A DNA stretch of 64,000 bases from Pseudomonadota bacterium (lineage in GTDB: Bacteria; Pseudomonadota; Gammaproteobacteria; Steroidobacterales; Steroidobacteraceae). The notes beneath the pieces were generated by a model. It was not told where the DNA came from and searched no databases. It saw only the letters and a program-made list of their open reading frames with translations. The position numbers were made by a program, and so were the translations under genes. The stretch covers positions 60,137-124,136 of the forward strand of contig JAEZFW010000043.1 of NCBI GenBank assembly GCA_023417315.1, read 5' to 3'. Positions 23,458 to 32,526 of this stretch are shown here, one piece after another (position 1 is the first letter of the stretch; every line of letters begins with the position of its first letter).

Positions 23458-26019
23458 ATGGAAATGAATAGAGCGTGTCTGAGCCTCGTGACCGCGATCC
23501 TGAAGAAGGACGCACGGATGCTGTATCCGGTGCTGCTCCTCGCCTCGTTCCTTCAAGCAGCGGCGATCATCGCATCCCGGCTCGATGCCTGGCCTGTTCT
23601 GACGTCCTGGATGCCGGCTGTCCTGATCATCGCCAACAGCATTGCGATCTTCTCGATCATCCACACCGATCCTCCCGTCAGCCTCACGGATGACTGGCTG
23701 TGCCGGCCCGTGCCACGCGGCGCGTTGCTCTTCGCGAAGCTGACGATGATGACCATCGTGATCTATGTGCCTCGCGCGTTGACGACGTTTGCGATCGACC
23801 TGCTGCAGGGGAACCCGCTCAGCGCATCGTTACTCGATGCACTTTTGCTCCAAGACCCGATCGCTCTCCTGTTTGTGCCGATCGTGCTCATGACAGCCGT
23901 GTGCACGGCCAACATGCTCCAGGGCTTCGGTGTGTTGATTGCTCTGTTTGTGCTCATCTTCGTGGTTCCAACACCCTTCATCTCGCCACCTGGACCCGAA
24001 AACACAGCCTTGGGCGAGGCCTTGTTCGTCAACGGCTTCGAGTGGATCGGCATGTTCTCGAGCAAGCTGATCTTCATCGTCGCGACGGCAATGTGCCTTT
24101 GGGCCGCCTACGCTCGACGCAAGCTGCAGTACGCACGCATTGCGTTCATCGGCGGCCTCCTGACCGGCCTCCTTGCAATCATCTCGCCGATGTTTCTGCT
24201 CACATGGCCATTCACGTTCGAGCTCCAGCGCACGCTGAATGCCAACACGAGTCGCGACTCCTTCGAGCACGAGCCGACTGTGCGTCATGCGCTCGCGTGC
24301 TTTCCCGCGGTGCGCCTGGGCGAATCCGCCATCGACGGATCTGATAGCGTCAACAACCTTTTCGCCTTGCATCGATGGGGCGAGGAGCGTTTGAAAGCCG
24401 CCGGCAAGGATGCAATTGCCTTCACCACGCGCGTCGTTCCGCGCGGGCTGCCCGAAGACTGGCGTCTGCACGTCGCGTACGCGCAAGCTACGTATCATAC
24501 GGGCGGCAAGCAGCCCCTCATGCGGTTACGTCCAGCGGCTCATTCCGCCGGGAGCACTAACGGGATCGACGGCGAAACGCTTTCGCATGCTTGGCTCCTG
24601 CCGCACTCCGCCTTGCATGCTTTCGTCGAGGGCGCCGAACCCACGCTCGATATCGACTACTCCGTCGCCGTTCTCGAACCCGCGACTGCGGAGCTTGCCG
24701 TGGACGATGACCATCATCGATTGTCTGGCATCGGTACGTGTCGCGCGAGGCGTGACGCGCTCGACGAACGCATCACCGTCGACTGCTTCGCTTCCGGACG
24801 TCAGCCCGCAATGCTCTCAGCCGAGTTGAACGGCGTGCCGGCGAGCCGCGTCGACTCCGGCCGTGTCGACTACGCTCCGTGGCCGTTGCGAGTACTCAAT
24901 GGCTGGCGTATCGAGCTGTCTATCGCATCTCCGGACTTGGTCGAATCCGAGATCATCAAGATTCGCGCATACCGCGCGGCGACCTTCACGACGGTGCGCG
25001 CGCGCACGAAGGGAGTGCTGGGCGATACCCGCGTCAACTGCCCATTACCCGGCACGCAACCGATCAACGTGCCTCATCTGTCGAGCTGGAACGATCGATC
25101 TCCGCATGAGATCAAGGCAGTCGAGGTCGAAAACAATGTGCAGCTCGAAGTTCTCGACTGGGGCGGCGACGGCAAGACACTCGTGCTTATCCCTGGACTC
25201 GGCGCCACAGCGCACTCATTCGATGACTTCGCTCCCCTCCTCTCGAAACACGTTCGAGTCGTCGGGATGACGCGTCGAGGTACCGGCTACTCCAGTCGCC
25301 CTGATCACGGTTATGACCAGGAGCGACTCGCGCAGGACGTCATTCGTGTGCTGGACGCGCTCGGCATCGCGCGCGCGGTGTTCGTCGGCCATTCCATCGG
25401 CGGTGAGGAGCTCAATACGCTTGGCGCGCATCATCCCGAGCGAGTCGCTGCGCTCGTCTATCTAGACGCCGCCTACGATCGCTCTGCAGCAACACCGAAG
25501 GACTATCGCGAGCTCTCCGCTTCGCTCCCCGATGCGCCACGGCCGTTGCCCGGAGAGCTCTCCTCCTACGCATCTCTGCAAAGGTTCTTCGATCGAACTG
25601 ACGCTACAGCCCTTCCCGAGGGCGAGCTGATTGCAATGTGGAATGTCGGAAAGCGACATCTCGCTGGACAGCGATCGGTCGATGCGCGCGTCGTGCAAGC
25701 CATCGAGGCCGGCATCTCGACGCCTGACTATCGGAGCATCAGCTCACCTGCGCTTGGAATTTACGCGACCTCGATCGGCCCAGATGAATTGCTCAAACCC
25801 TGGCACGACCCGACCGACGCGGCTCTACTTCAAACATTACGCGAGCTGCACGCGATGAGAGATCAGATGCAGCGACGCGAAATCGACAAGTTTCGCACCG
25901 AGCTGAAAGGTGCGCGCGTCCTGGAGCTGCCCGGCGCCTCGCATTGGATCATGCTGTCGCATCGAGACCAGGTGCTGCAGGCGATCGTTGAGTTCGTCGC
26001 GGAATCGAACGCTACGTAA
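23458..26019 (+). CDS. ABC-2 type permease fused to an alpha/beta hydrolase
   Basis: 853 residues. Seven hydrophobic helices lie at ~22-40, 48-68, 92-113, 134-152, 155-172, 200-219 and 226-250. The positive loops (KKDAR before helix 1, ARRKLQYAR between 6 and 7) put the N-terminus inside and everything after helix 7 in the periplasm. Residues ~255-560 form a soluble, mostly beta region unlike anything I recognise. Residues ~565-853 are an alpha/beta hydrolase: GHSIGG (Ser646 nucleophile), an Asp-containing YLDAAY and a His829 in PGASHW. It pairs with the upstream ATPase. Transport combined with periplasmic hydrolysis is inferred; the substrate is unknown. Confidence 0.88.
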   Translation: MEMNRACLSLVTAILKKDARMLYPVLLLASFLQAAAIIASRLDAWPVLTSWMPAVLIIANSIAIFSIIHTDPPVSLTDDWLCRPVPRGALLFAKLTMMTIVIYVPRALTTFAIDLLQGNPLSASLLDALLLQDPIALLFVPIVLMTAVCTANMLQGFGVLIALFVLIFVVPTPFISPPGPENTALGEALFVNGFEWIGMFSSKLIFIVATAMCLWAAYARRKLQYARIAFIGGLLTGLLAIISPMFLLTWPFTFELQRTLNANTSRDSFEHEPTVRHALACFPAVRLGESAIDGSDSVNNLFALHRWGEERLKAAGKDAIAFTTRVVPRGLPEDWRLHVAYAQATYHTGGKQPLMRLRPAAHSAGSTNGIDGETLSHAWLLPHSALHAFVEGAEPTLDIDYSVAVLEPATAELAVDDDHHRLSGIGTCRARRDALDERITVDCFASGRQPAMLSAELNGVPASRVDSGRVDYAPWPLRVLNGWRIELSIASPDLVESEIIKIRAYRAATFTTVRARTKGVLGDTRVNCPLPGTQPINVPHLSSWNDRSPHEIKAVEVENNVQLEVLDWGGDGKTLVLIPGLGATAHSFDDFAPLLSKHVRVVGMTRRGTGYSSRPDHGYDQERLAQDVIRVLDALGIARAVFVGHSIGGEELNTLGAHHPERVAALVYLDAAYDRSAATPKDYRELSASLPDAPRPLPGELSSYASLQRFFDRTDATALPEGELIAMWNVGKRHLAGQRSVDARVVQAIEAGISTPDYRSISSPALGIYATSIGPDELLKPWHDPTDAALLQTLRELHAMRDQMQRREIDKFRTELKGARVLELPGASHWIMLSHRDQVLQAIVEFVAESNAT

Positions 26020-26073
26020 GAGCGACGAACGACTCGTGAGCGAATACATCTCTCGCGATTCCCTAGCGGTGTT

Positions 26074-27087
26074 CTACTTCTCGTTCGTAGCACCCGCATG
26101 CGGACGCAACCATCCGTTCGAGATCAGCCACTCTGTGATCGTGGATTGCCAGCGGTCCCGCGGCATCAGAAAGAAGCCGTGCTGACCCTTCTCGAACAAA
26201 CGCATTTCCACCGGAACGCCCGCGTGCCGCAGCGCTTCGTAGTAACGAAGACTGTTGCTGACGTCCACGAGCTGGTCATCGGTGGCATGAAGGATCAACG
26301 TCGGCGGGGCTCGTTCGCTTACCTGCAATTCGCTGGAGAACAGCCGAACCTGCTCAGCCGACGGATTGGCACCCAATAACGCCTCGCGTGAATCCAAGTG
26401 CGTGATATCGCTCTGCATGCTGATCACCGGATAGACCAGGATCATGAAGTCGGGCCGAAGATCGATCCGATCGGGATTCGCCACATAAGCTTTGTAGAAA
26501 CGATTCGCGAGCGTCGATGCTAAGTGCCCGCCGGCGGAGTAGCCGATGACGCCGACGCGTGCCGGATCGAGGTGCCATTCGCTGGCCCGCTGGCGGACGA
26601 AGCGCATCGCTTGCTGCGCGTCTTGAAGGGGACCGATCGATTTGTCGAGCATGGTCTTATCGCTCGGGATTCGATACTTCACGACGAACGCAGCGATCCC
26701 GTGATCCACGAAAAACCGGGCCTGTTGCGTGCCTTCGTAATCAAACGTGAGCCCGCCGTATCCGCCACCGGGCAGGATCACCATGCTTGCTCCGGTGGCT
26801 CTCAACTTCGCGGGGAGGTACACGTGAATCTGCGGACGTGAAACGTTCTTCAGAAATCCTTGCTCGGCACCGGACTCCTCATTGGATGCCGGCTTCGAGT
26901 TCGGTATTGGGTCATCTCCATACAACGCAAACACTTGCATCTTATGCGGAAAAGCAAGGGCTGGGTCTATGGGCGCACTCGACGCTCTTGCTACAGGCGC
27001 ACCGACCTTCGCGGCATCTTCCGCGGCGATCGCCGGCCACACAAAGCTGGCCAGACATAGAAGGAGAACAGCGGTCGACGACTTCAA
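26074..27087 (-). CDS. Secreted alpha/beta hydrolase, acetyl-xylan-esterase-like
   Basis: About 337 residues from a TTG at 27087 (GGGAG upstream), which gives a signal peptide (LKSSTAVLLLCLASFVWPAI). The fold is an esterase/lipase of the BD-FAE type: PGGGYGGL oxyanion-hole segment, GYSAGGHLAS nucleophile elbow, an ATDDQLVD Asp and HGFFL His. Such enzymes remove acyl groups from polysaccharides or similar substrates. It is convergent with the permease-hydrolase gene (54 bases between stops), so it is a separate unit. A longer reading to 27171 lacks a signal peptide at its start. Confidence 0.85.
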   Translation of the reverse strand: MKSSTAVLLLCLASFVWPAIAAEDAAKVGAPVARASSAPIDPALAFPHKMQVFALYGDDPIPNSKPASNEESGAEQGFLKNVSRPQIHVYLPAKLRATGASMVILPGGGYGGLTFDYEGTQQARFFVDHGIAAFVVKYRIPSDKTMLDKSIGPLQDAQQAMRFVRQRASEWHLDPARVGVIGYSAGGHLASTLANRFYKAYVANPDRIDLRPDFMILVYPVISMQSDITHLDSREALLGANPSAEQVRLFSSELQVSERAPPTLILHATDDQLVDVSNSLRYYEALRHAGVPVEMRLFEKGQHGFFLMPRDRWQSTITEWLISNGWLRPHAGATNEK

Positions 27088-27258
27088 GATCTCAAGCTCC
27101 CGAATCAGTGGAGAAGGTGTCCGATCCGAGAGGATAGCTGAACGCCACGATCCTGTATGACTGTGGCACATCGAACCCGAAAAGTACGATTTAGGTGGGC
27201 GACTTCAGCAGCCGCGTGTCGTGTGTCAGTTATTAATCCAACTTACAAACGAGTCGCG

Positions 27259-27420
27259 TCACGGTCGTCTGCGCCGTGCAAACCACGGTCTCATCATCTC
27301 TTCCGTGATATTGAAGGTCTGTAACAAACGTTGCGCGTGTCGGTGCGTCAGACGCCGAAGCAGCTCATCCTCTGGAACCTCGAGGAAATGCACTTCGCTG
27401 CTCGCGCCGAGCTGTGGTGC
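27259..27420 (-). pseudogene. Partial duplicate of the P-loop kinase gene at 33131-33598
   Basis: The frame encodes SEVHFLEVPEDELLRRLTHR and LLQTFNITEEMMRPWFA, nearly identical to the C-terminal third of the P-loop kinase 6 kb away. By eye the DNA matches over ~135 bases (27281-27415 against 33178-33312) with roughly a dozen differences. The ATP-binding half is missing: at ~27415 the sequence switches to a dispersed repeat (GGTGCGTGGTGATCC). It is non-functional debris of a duplication or of gene loss beside a second copy. Confidence 0.8.
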
Positions 27421-27525
27421 GTGGTGATCCGCCAAGTGTGGCATGAGTTCGGTAGGTGTCCAGCGTGCTTGTGAAGAACACGCGCCTGGATCAGCGCGCG
27501 TAGATTCATAGCCGTTTCGAAAGCG
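27415..27525. repeat. Dispersed repeat also present at 33660-33760
   Basis: GAGTTCGGTAGGTGTCC, AGAACACG and TGGATCAGCGCGCGTAGATT align with GTTCGGTGGGTGCTTC, GAGCACGA and TGGATCAGGGCGCGTGGAT at 33695-33753. The left end (GGTGCGTGGTGATC) also matches 20220. No coding frame is seen. Confidence 0.5.
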
Positions 27526-27643
27526 GCGCGCCGCTGGCCGCACTCCGCGAACGCCTAGTCGCATACTACTTCCACGTTGACGCGATCTCGCCGACGATGA
27601 GCGCGGCCTCTCGAGTATCAGCATCGTTTCCTGCGGAGAATGC

Positions 27644-28309
27644 ATGCAACGAAAATACCTGTGCATTGGTTTGCTTGTGTCAATAAACGCGATCGCAGTA
27701 CCAACCGGTTGGTCGGCGGACTCGTGTGTACCTCCGCAGGGATTCGTAGACACGCCGCACCCAGGGCTCGCGCCTGTCGAAGAGCTCATTTCACACACCG
27801 AGGAAGTCACGATCGAGCGCCCGCTAGCGGTATTGCGAGACTTGGCCGCCAGAACGCCGCTCGCGCAAGGAATCGATCGCACAGGTCCTTTGCCCGGTGT
27901 TTCCGCCACGCACAGATTGACGACAGACGTAACATTTCCTCAGCCGGGCGCCCGCCGCCTCGTCTGTCTCACGGATGGCTCGACCCTAGTGGAACAGGTG
28001 TTGTTACACGAACAGCACCCCGACTCGGATCGATTCCGGTATGTCGTTTGGAAGTATACGAGCCCGAAATACCCCGGCATTTCCTATGCGATCGGCGAGA
28101 TTGTCCGCACCGCCGTCAACGCTACACGCACGCATGTGCGCTGGACGTACTCGTTCCAGCTCGATCGAGAGGCCTATCCAGGAACGCTCGGTGAGTATGG
28201 CGACCGCGTGTTCCGCGAGAGTTTCTTGGAGCGTCAGTTCGCAGTGAAGATGCACAACTCGCTCGCAGACGGAAAGAAGAGAGCAGAAGCGCTCCCGCCG
28301 TCGAATTGA
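27644..28309 (+). CDS. Secreted SRPBCC-like protein
   Basis: 221 residues. A Sec signal peptide ends near GWSADS. The mature part has the length and pattern of an SRPBCC (START-like) ligand-binding fold: an initial strand HTEEVTIERPLAVLRDLAAR, central strands including LVEQVLLHEQHPDSDRFRYV, TRTHVRWTYSFQLDR and a last long helix ERQFAVKMHNSLADGKKRAE. The family call is by pattern only. CGGAGAA lies six bases before the ATG. It may bind a small hydrophobic molecule in the periplasm. Confidence 0.6.
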   Translation: MQRKYLCIGLLVSINAIAVPTGWSADSCVPPQGFVDTPHPGLAPVEELISHTEEVTIERPLAVLRDLAARTPLAQGIDRTGPLPGVSATHRLTTDVTFPQPGARRLVCLTDGSTLVEQVLLHEQHPDSDRFRYVVWKYTSPKYPGISYAIGEIVRTAVNATRTHVRWTYSFQLDREAYPGTLGEYGDRVFRESFLERQFAVKMHNSLADGKKRAEALPPSN

Positions 28310-28588
28310 TCCGTCCCGATTGCGCAACGTCTAGGCCGCGTCGACGCAAAGCGAATCGCAGCGCTGTGGCAAGCAGCGTCGGACCTTGACGAGTTCGCGT
28401 GGTGGGCGGAGATCAAGAGCGTAGCGAAGCAGCCCATCGCGAGCTCCCCACATCGGGGCATCAAGTTGACGCCTGGCTACACCAACATTCCGAACGTCGA
28501 AGTACAAGTGGACGATGTTGAGGTGTTTGACAACTTGCCGTGCGCCGATTTCCCTTGCGAAACACCATCGACCCACCACCCGGACTGA
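28310..28588 (+). pseudogene. Open frame without a start, directly after the SRPBCC-like gene
   Basis: Reading on in the same frame after the TGA at 28307 gives 92 codons without a stop and with ordinary codon use, such as KRIAALWQAASDLDEFAWWA and GIKLTPGYTNIPNVEVQVDD. No ATG and no likely GTG start is present. It may be the tail of a gene whose front was deleted. A GCGGGCTGC/GCAGCCCGC hairpin at 28600-28620 follows. No family is recognised. Confidence 0.35.
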
Positions 28589-28631
28589 CCACTGCAAGTG
28601 CGGGCTGCCTCGCAGCCCGCAGTGTCGGATT

Positions 28632-28680
28632 CTCTAGTGGATACCCACGAAGTTGCGAGTCACTTGGACCGATGCGGCGG
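28632..28680. repeat. Copy of the TTGGACACCCAC-GAAGTTGCGA repeat
   Basis: GTGGATACCCACGAAGTTGC followed by GAGTCACTTGGACC matches, with a few changes, the repeat units at 37401-37496. Only one arm of the inverted pair is well kept. Bases 28681-28831 hold nothing else recognisable. Confidence 0.6.
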
Positions 28681-28831
28681 ATGACAGCGACGAACGTGTC
28701 GATCTTTTTGTCATATCAACGGTCATTGGAAGGTAACGTACTGTCAGCGGTATTCCCAAGTGTTTGTACTTCTAATCGGTTAGATGCATAGGCCGTAACC
28801 TCCGTCCTGAGTTTGCTCTGGGAGATACTCC

Positions 28832-30049
28832 ATGCTCATGAAGGGATGGCGATCTGCACTGATCTACGCTGCGACTCTGTTGTTGGCTTCGCTGCCGGCA
28901 GTAGCTGGAGGGCGCGCACCGCTGCGCCCTGCACATAACTACGAAGTGCACGAGATAACGCTCGATGGTGCGGGCTGCCGTGTGCAGGCGATTCAACGGG
29001 GTCAGGCTGTCGGATGGTGCCGCACGCCTGATGCAGCAGCAGTGCGGGCTTTCATTTGGACCGAAGCGACAGGCACGGTCGACATAGGAACGTTAGGTGG
29101 CTCGGGGGCTTCGGCATCCGCCATTGACAAGGGACGCGTCGTAGGCAGCTCCGACATATCGGGCGACACGGAAGTACATGCATTCGCCTGGACTCGCGAA
29201 AGCGACATGCTAGATCTGGGCACGCTCGGCGGTACGTTCATCGGGCCGAATAGCGTAAGTGGCAACAATGTCGTTGGCGACGCATCAACGTCATCTGGAG
29301 AGATTCATGCGTTTCTATGGACAGAGATGGCTGGCATCGTCGATTTGGGCACACTGGAGTTTGGAACTGAGAGCTCAGCGCGACAGATTCACGGCGATCT
29401 AATCGCAGGATGGTCTACCGTCAGCGTTCCCGGTCGCCGCCCAGTCGCATGGAGGAGCACGGGAGAAATCATCGACCTGTTGGGTGAGCCAATCGTCCAG
29501 GATGGAGTCTTCGTCAGAGGCGACGGCCAAGCGCAGGCGGTGCGAAAAGGTTTGGTCGTGGGCTACAGGCGAATCGCGACCACTGAGGAGAGCCGTGCTT
29601 TTGCGTGGCGTGATGGACAGGGACTAATCGATATGGGGGTAGTTGCGGGATCAAATGAAAGTTTCGCATTCGACACGGACGGAATCTGGGCCGTGGGGCA
29701 ACTCTCGGGTGTTGGCGGGCCTTTAGGATCCACGACGCGCGCGTTCGTTTGGAGCGAGTCCAAAGGCATGCGCGCCATCACGCCCGCGACGATTACCGCA
29801 TGGGCAACGCATGTGCGTAACGGACGCGTAGTGGGCGTCTTTCATACTCCTGAAACGAACGGCTCAAGGACCTTCTTGTGGACACGCAAAACTGGACTGG
29901 CTGATGTAACTCCTCGCAGCTTCCCTGGAGGATTCGTGCCAGCCGGTATCGATGGAGACGGTCGAATTGCAATCGTCTATGAAGACGAGGACCCGCTCAA
30001 CGTCCGCTCGGTCATTCTCGTTCCTCGCCGATTGCACTGGCGTAAATAG
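28832..30049 (+). CDS. Secreted HAF-repeat protein
   Basis: 405 residues. A signal peptide (LLLASLPAVAGG) is followed by about seven repeats of ~45 residues built around HAFxWT-x-DLGTLGG-x-SxAxxI-x-G-xVVG, for example HAFAWTRESDMLDLGTLGG and HAFLWTEMAGIVDLGTL. These are HAF-type extracellular repeats, which fold as beta-propeller-like modules. Such proteins are exported and of unknown role. GGGAG precedes the ATG. It is a single gene. Confidence 0.88.
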   Translation: MLMKGWRSALIYAATLLLASLPAVAGGRAPLRPAHNYEVHEITLDGAGCRVQAIQRGQAVGWCRTPDAAAVRAFIWTEATGTVDIGTLGGSGASASAIDKGRVVGSSDISGDTEVHAFAWTRESDMLDLGTLGGTFIGPNSVSGNNVVGDASTSSGEIHAFLWTEMAGIVDLGTLEFGTESSARQIHGDLIAGWSTVSVPGRRPVAWRSTGEIIDLLGEPIVQDGVFVRGDGQAQAVRKGLVVGYRRIATTEESRAFAWRDGQGLIDMGVVAGSNESFAFDTDGIWAVGQLSGVGGPLGSTTRAFVWSESKGMRAITPATITAWATHVRNGRVVGVFHTPETNGSRTFLWTRKTGLADVTPRSFPGGFVPAGIDGDGRIAIVYEDEDPLNVRSVILVPRRLHWRK

Positions 30050-30166
30050 GACGAAGCCGAACCCGTCGGTATCCGGGAGCGCTGAGAACCGGGGACGGGC
30101 ACACCGAGTGATCGGCGTAGGTACCTGGTCGTTCGGCAGAAGCCGATGCATGTCTCAGGCTGCCGC

Positions 30167-31105
30167 TTAGGCTTGCACGACAACTGCACTGCGAATGAAC
30201 CCTCGCGCTTCTTCGCGCGCAACGGCAGCCTCATCCGACAGCCACTCACCGAAACAAGCGATCTTTCGGCTGTTCTGTCGCGCAACAGGATAGGCAAACC
30301 AGAACGCGCGTCCATCGCTTGCAATGAGATCATGTGCCGCTACGAGCCGGCCCGCAGCGAGCTCCTCGCGAAACAAGATCGGGGAACCGATAGCAATGCC
30401 ATGTCCGGCGACCGCCTCGGCGATGTCGAGATACTCGGCGGCGAGCTGCGTGCCCAGCGAGTGCTGGGGAATCGGCGGGTCGCGGCCGAGCGCTCGATAC
30501 CACAGCGTCCACCAATCGCCGCGTCCCAAGAGCGGCACACCCACCCGACGATGCGACCCGGTGAGGTAGGCGCCCGCATCCTTCAAAGCGGGTGAACACA
30601 GCGGCATGAAAATACTGGGCAACAACTGCGTTGCACGCAGTCCCGGCCAATCACCGTACCCATTGCGCACAGCGGCATCATAGCGACCTGCCGTCAGATC
30701 TTCCGCTGCGGCAGACAGATCCAGGCTGAGCTGAATGTCCGAATGCTTCGCCCGGAACTTTCCAAGACGCGGCGTCAACCAACTCGTCCCGAATGTCGGG
30801 AGCGTAGTCAATGATAAGCGCTTCTCCTCCACGTCCTGTGCGCGGATGAAGCTCGCTCGCAGCGCTGCGAACGCATTGATTGCCTCACGCGCGACGACTT
30901 CTCCGGAGGCAGTCAATGCGACGTGATTCGGGTGGCGCACGAAGAGCGTGGCGCCGATCTGCCCCTCGAGTCGGCGAACGTGGTAGCTAACTGACGCTGC
31001 GGTCGTATCCAACTCTTGCGCAGCCTTCGCGAAGCTGCCGAGCCGCGCTGCCGCTTCGAAGGCTCGGATCGCTGCGAGAGATGGAAATCGTTGTCCGCTC
31101 ACCAT
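30167..31105 (-). CDS. LysR-family transcriptional regulator, GcvA-like
   Basis: 312 residues. The N-terminal winged helix reads FPSLAAIRAFEAAARLGSFA, then VSYHVRRLEGQIGATLFVR. The effector domain includes TTLPTFGTSWLTPRLGKF and GHGIAIGSPILFREELAAGR. It is close to the GcvA/AmpR branch. It is divergent from the Tat-exported gene at 31197 across 91 bases, the typical position from which LysR proteins control the neighbouring gene. The effector is unknown. Confidence 0.93.
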   Translation of the reverse strand: MVSGQRFPSLAAIRAFEAAARLGSFAKAAQELDTTAASVSYHVRRLEGQIGATLFVRHPNHVALTASGEVVAREAINAFAALRASFIRAQDVEEKRLSLTTLPTFGTSWLTPRLGKFRAKHSDIQLSLDLSAAAEDLTAGRYDAAVRNGYGDWPGLRATQLLPSIFMPLCSPALKDAGAYLTGSHRRVGVPLLGRGDWWTLWYRALGRDPPIPQHSLGTQLAAEYLDIAEAVAGHGIAIGSPILFREELAAGRLVAAHDLIASDGRAFWFAYPVARQNSRKIACFGEWLSDEAAVAREEARGFIRSAVVVQA

Positions 31106-31196
31106 AAGTGCAACTTAGCCTGCCGGATCGCTATTGGATGGTCAACGCTGAGACGGCGTGCATCATCTGACACCAAATCGCTCAGCCTCCTGCGAG

Positions 31197-32321
31197 ATGC
31201 CCATGCCTACGTCACGATCTCGGATCATTCTTTGCGCGAACGCGCCCGAGCGCGCGACACCGCATCCACGACGCGCGTTCCTCCGCCTGATCGCAGCTGC
31301 GGGTGGCTCCACGATGCTCGGCTTTCCGACATCGATGATGCGAGCCGCACCAGCATCCGCGCATACGAACGACTGGCGCTGGCTCGTCGGCAACTGGGAC
31401 GTCTGGCATCGCCGGTTGAAAGAGCGGCTTGTTTCCAACACCGAATGGGAGGAGTTCGGCGGTGAGAGCGCGCTGTGGCTCACGATGGGCGGCCTAGGCA
31501 CGATCGATGACAACATCGTGGATATACCGAGCGGCACTTATCGTGGACTTTCGCTGCGTGCGTTCGATGAGAGAAGCGGCAAGTGGTCGATTTGGTGGCT
31601 GGACGGACGGAATCCCACGCGCATCGATCCGCCCGTGTTGGGGACGTTCGAACACAATGCAGGTACCTTCTTCGGTCGAGATACGTTCAACGGTCGACCG
31701 ATCACAGTGCGCTTTCGCTGGAACGACATCCACGGACCGCGACCGTGGTGGGAACAGGCGTTTTCGACCGATGAAGGTGCAAGTTGGGAAGTCAACTGGC
31801 GCAACTACTTCACGCGCAGCGCGGCTGAGCCGACTCCGCTGGCGAAACGCGACGATGCACCGAAGGATTGGGACTTCTTAGTTGGTCGCTGGAACGTGCA
31901 TCACCGGCGCCTCAGAAAGCGACTCGCGGGCAACAACGAATGGGATGAGTTCGACGGCACGCTGACGAACTGGCCCGTGCTGGGCGGGCACGGCAACGTC
32001 AGTGACAATGTCATGAACTTTCCATCCGGCGTTGTACGCGGCGTCGGATTGCGGGCATTCGACACGGCAACGAAGCAGTACTCGAGCTGGTGGATCGATA
32101 CTCGCGATCCGTCCACGATCGGCACGCCCGTTCGTGGATCGATGCGCAACGGCGTCGGGACCTTCCTCGGCGATGACACCCTGAATGGCCGCGCCATTAC
32201 GACGCGCGTGCATTGGTCTGAGATCACTTCGGAATCGGCACGTTGGGAGCAAGCAAGCTCGGGCGACGGTGGCAAGACTTGGGAGACGAACTGGATCAGT
32301 ACGTTCGCGCGCAAGAGGTGA
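31197..32321 (+). CDS. Tat-exported protein with a duplicated ~150-residue beta domain
   Basis: 374 residues. HPRRAFLRLIAAAGGS is a twin-arginine signal. Two copies of one domain follow: DWRWLVGNWDVWHRRLKERL ... ALWLTMGGLGTIDDNIVDIP and DWDFLVGRWNVHHRRLRKRL ... TNWPVLGGHGNVSDNVMNFP. Each ends in a segment with W.E or WEQA, then S-x-D-(E/G)G-x-(S/T)WExNW. The pattern matches DUF1579-like, lipocalin-type beta-barrels. Function unknown; ligand binding is likely. The start is uncertain (31203 alternative). It is probably controlled by the divergent LysR gene. Confidence 0.7.
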   Translation: MPMPTSRSRIILCANAPERATPHPRRAFLRLIAAAGGSTMLGFPTSMMRAAPASAHTNDWRWLVGNWDVWHRRLKERLVSNTEWEEFGGESALWLTMGGLGTIDDNIVDIPSGTYRGLSLRAFDERSGKWSIWWLDGRNPTRIDPPVLGTFEHNAGTFFGRDTFNGRPITVRFRWNDIHGPRPWWEQAFSTDEGASWEVNWRNYFTRSAAEPTPLAKRDDAPKDWDFLVGRWNVHHRRLRKRLAGNNEWDEFDGTLTNWPVLGGHGNVSDNVMNFPSGVVRGVGLRAFDTATKQYSSWWIDTRDPSTIGTPVRGSMRNGVGTFLGDDTLNGRAITTRVHWSEITSESARWEQASSGDGGKTWETNWISTFARKR

Positions 32322-32526
32322 GCTTCGCGCGGGCCATCCTCCTCGTGCGCGCATGTCCAATCGGTATTCTTTCCGCGCAGATGCCCCGACCTTTGCGCTT
32401 GCTCATCGACACTTCTCTCGCCAACGTGTGCGATTAGGTTTCCGCGAAGCGGGGCTACCTCAGGGTGTTCTATCCGCGCGCGATTGCTGCCACCACTGCT
32501 TGGGGTCGATTGGATACGCGCGATTG

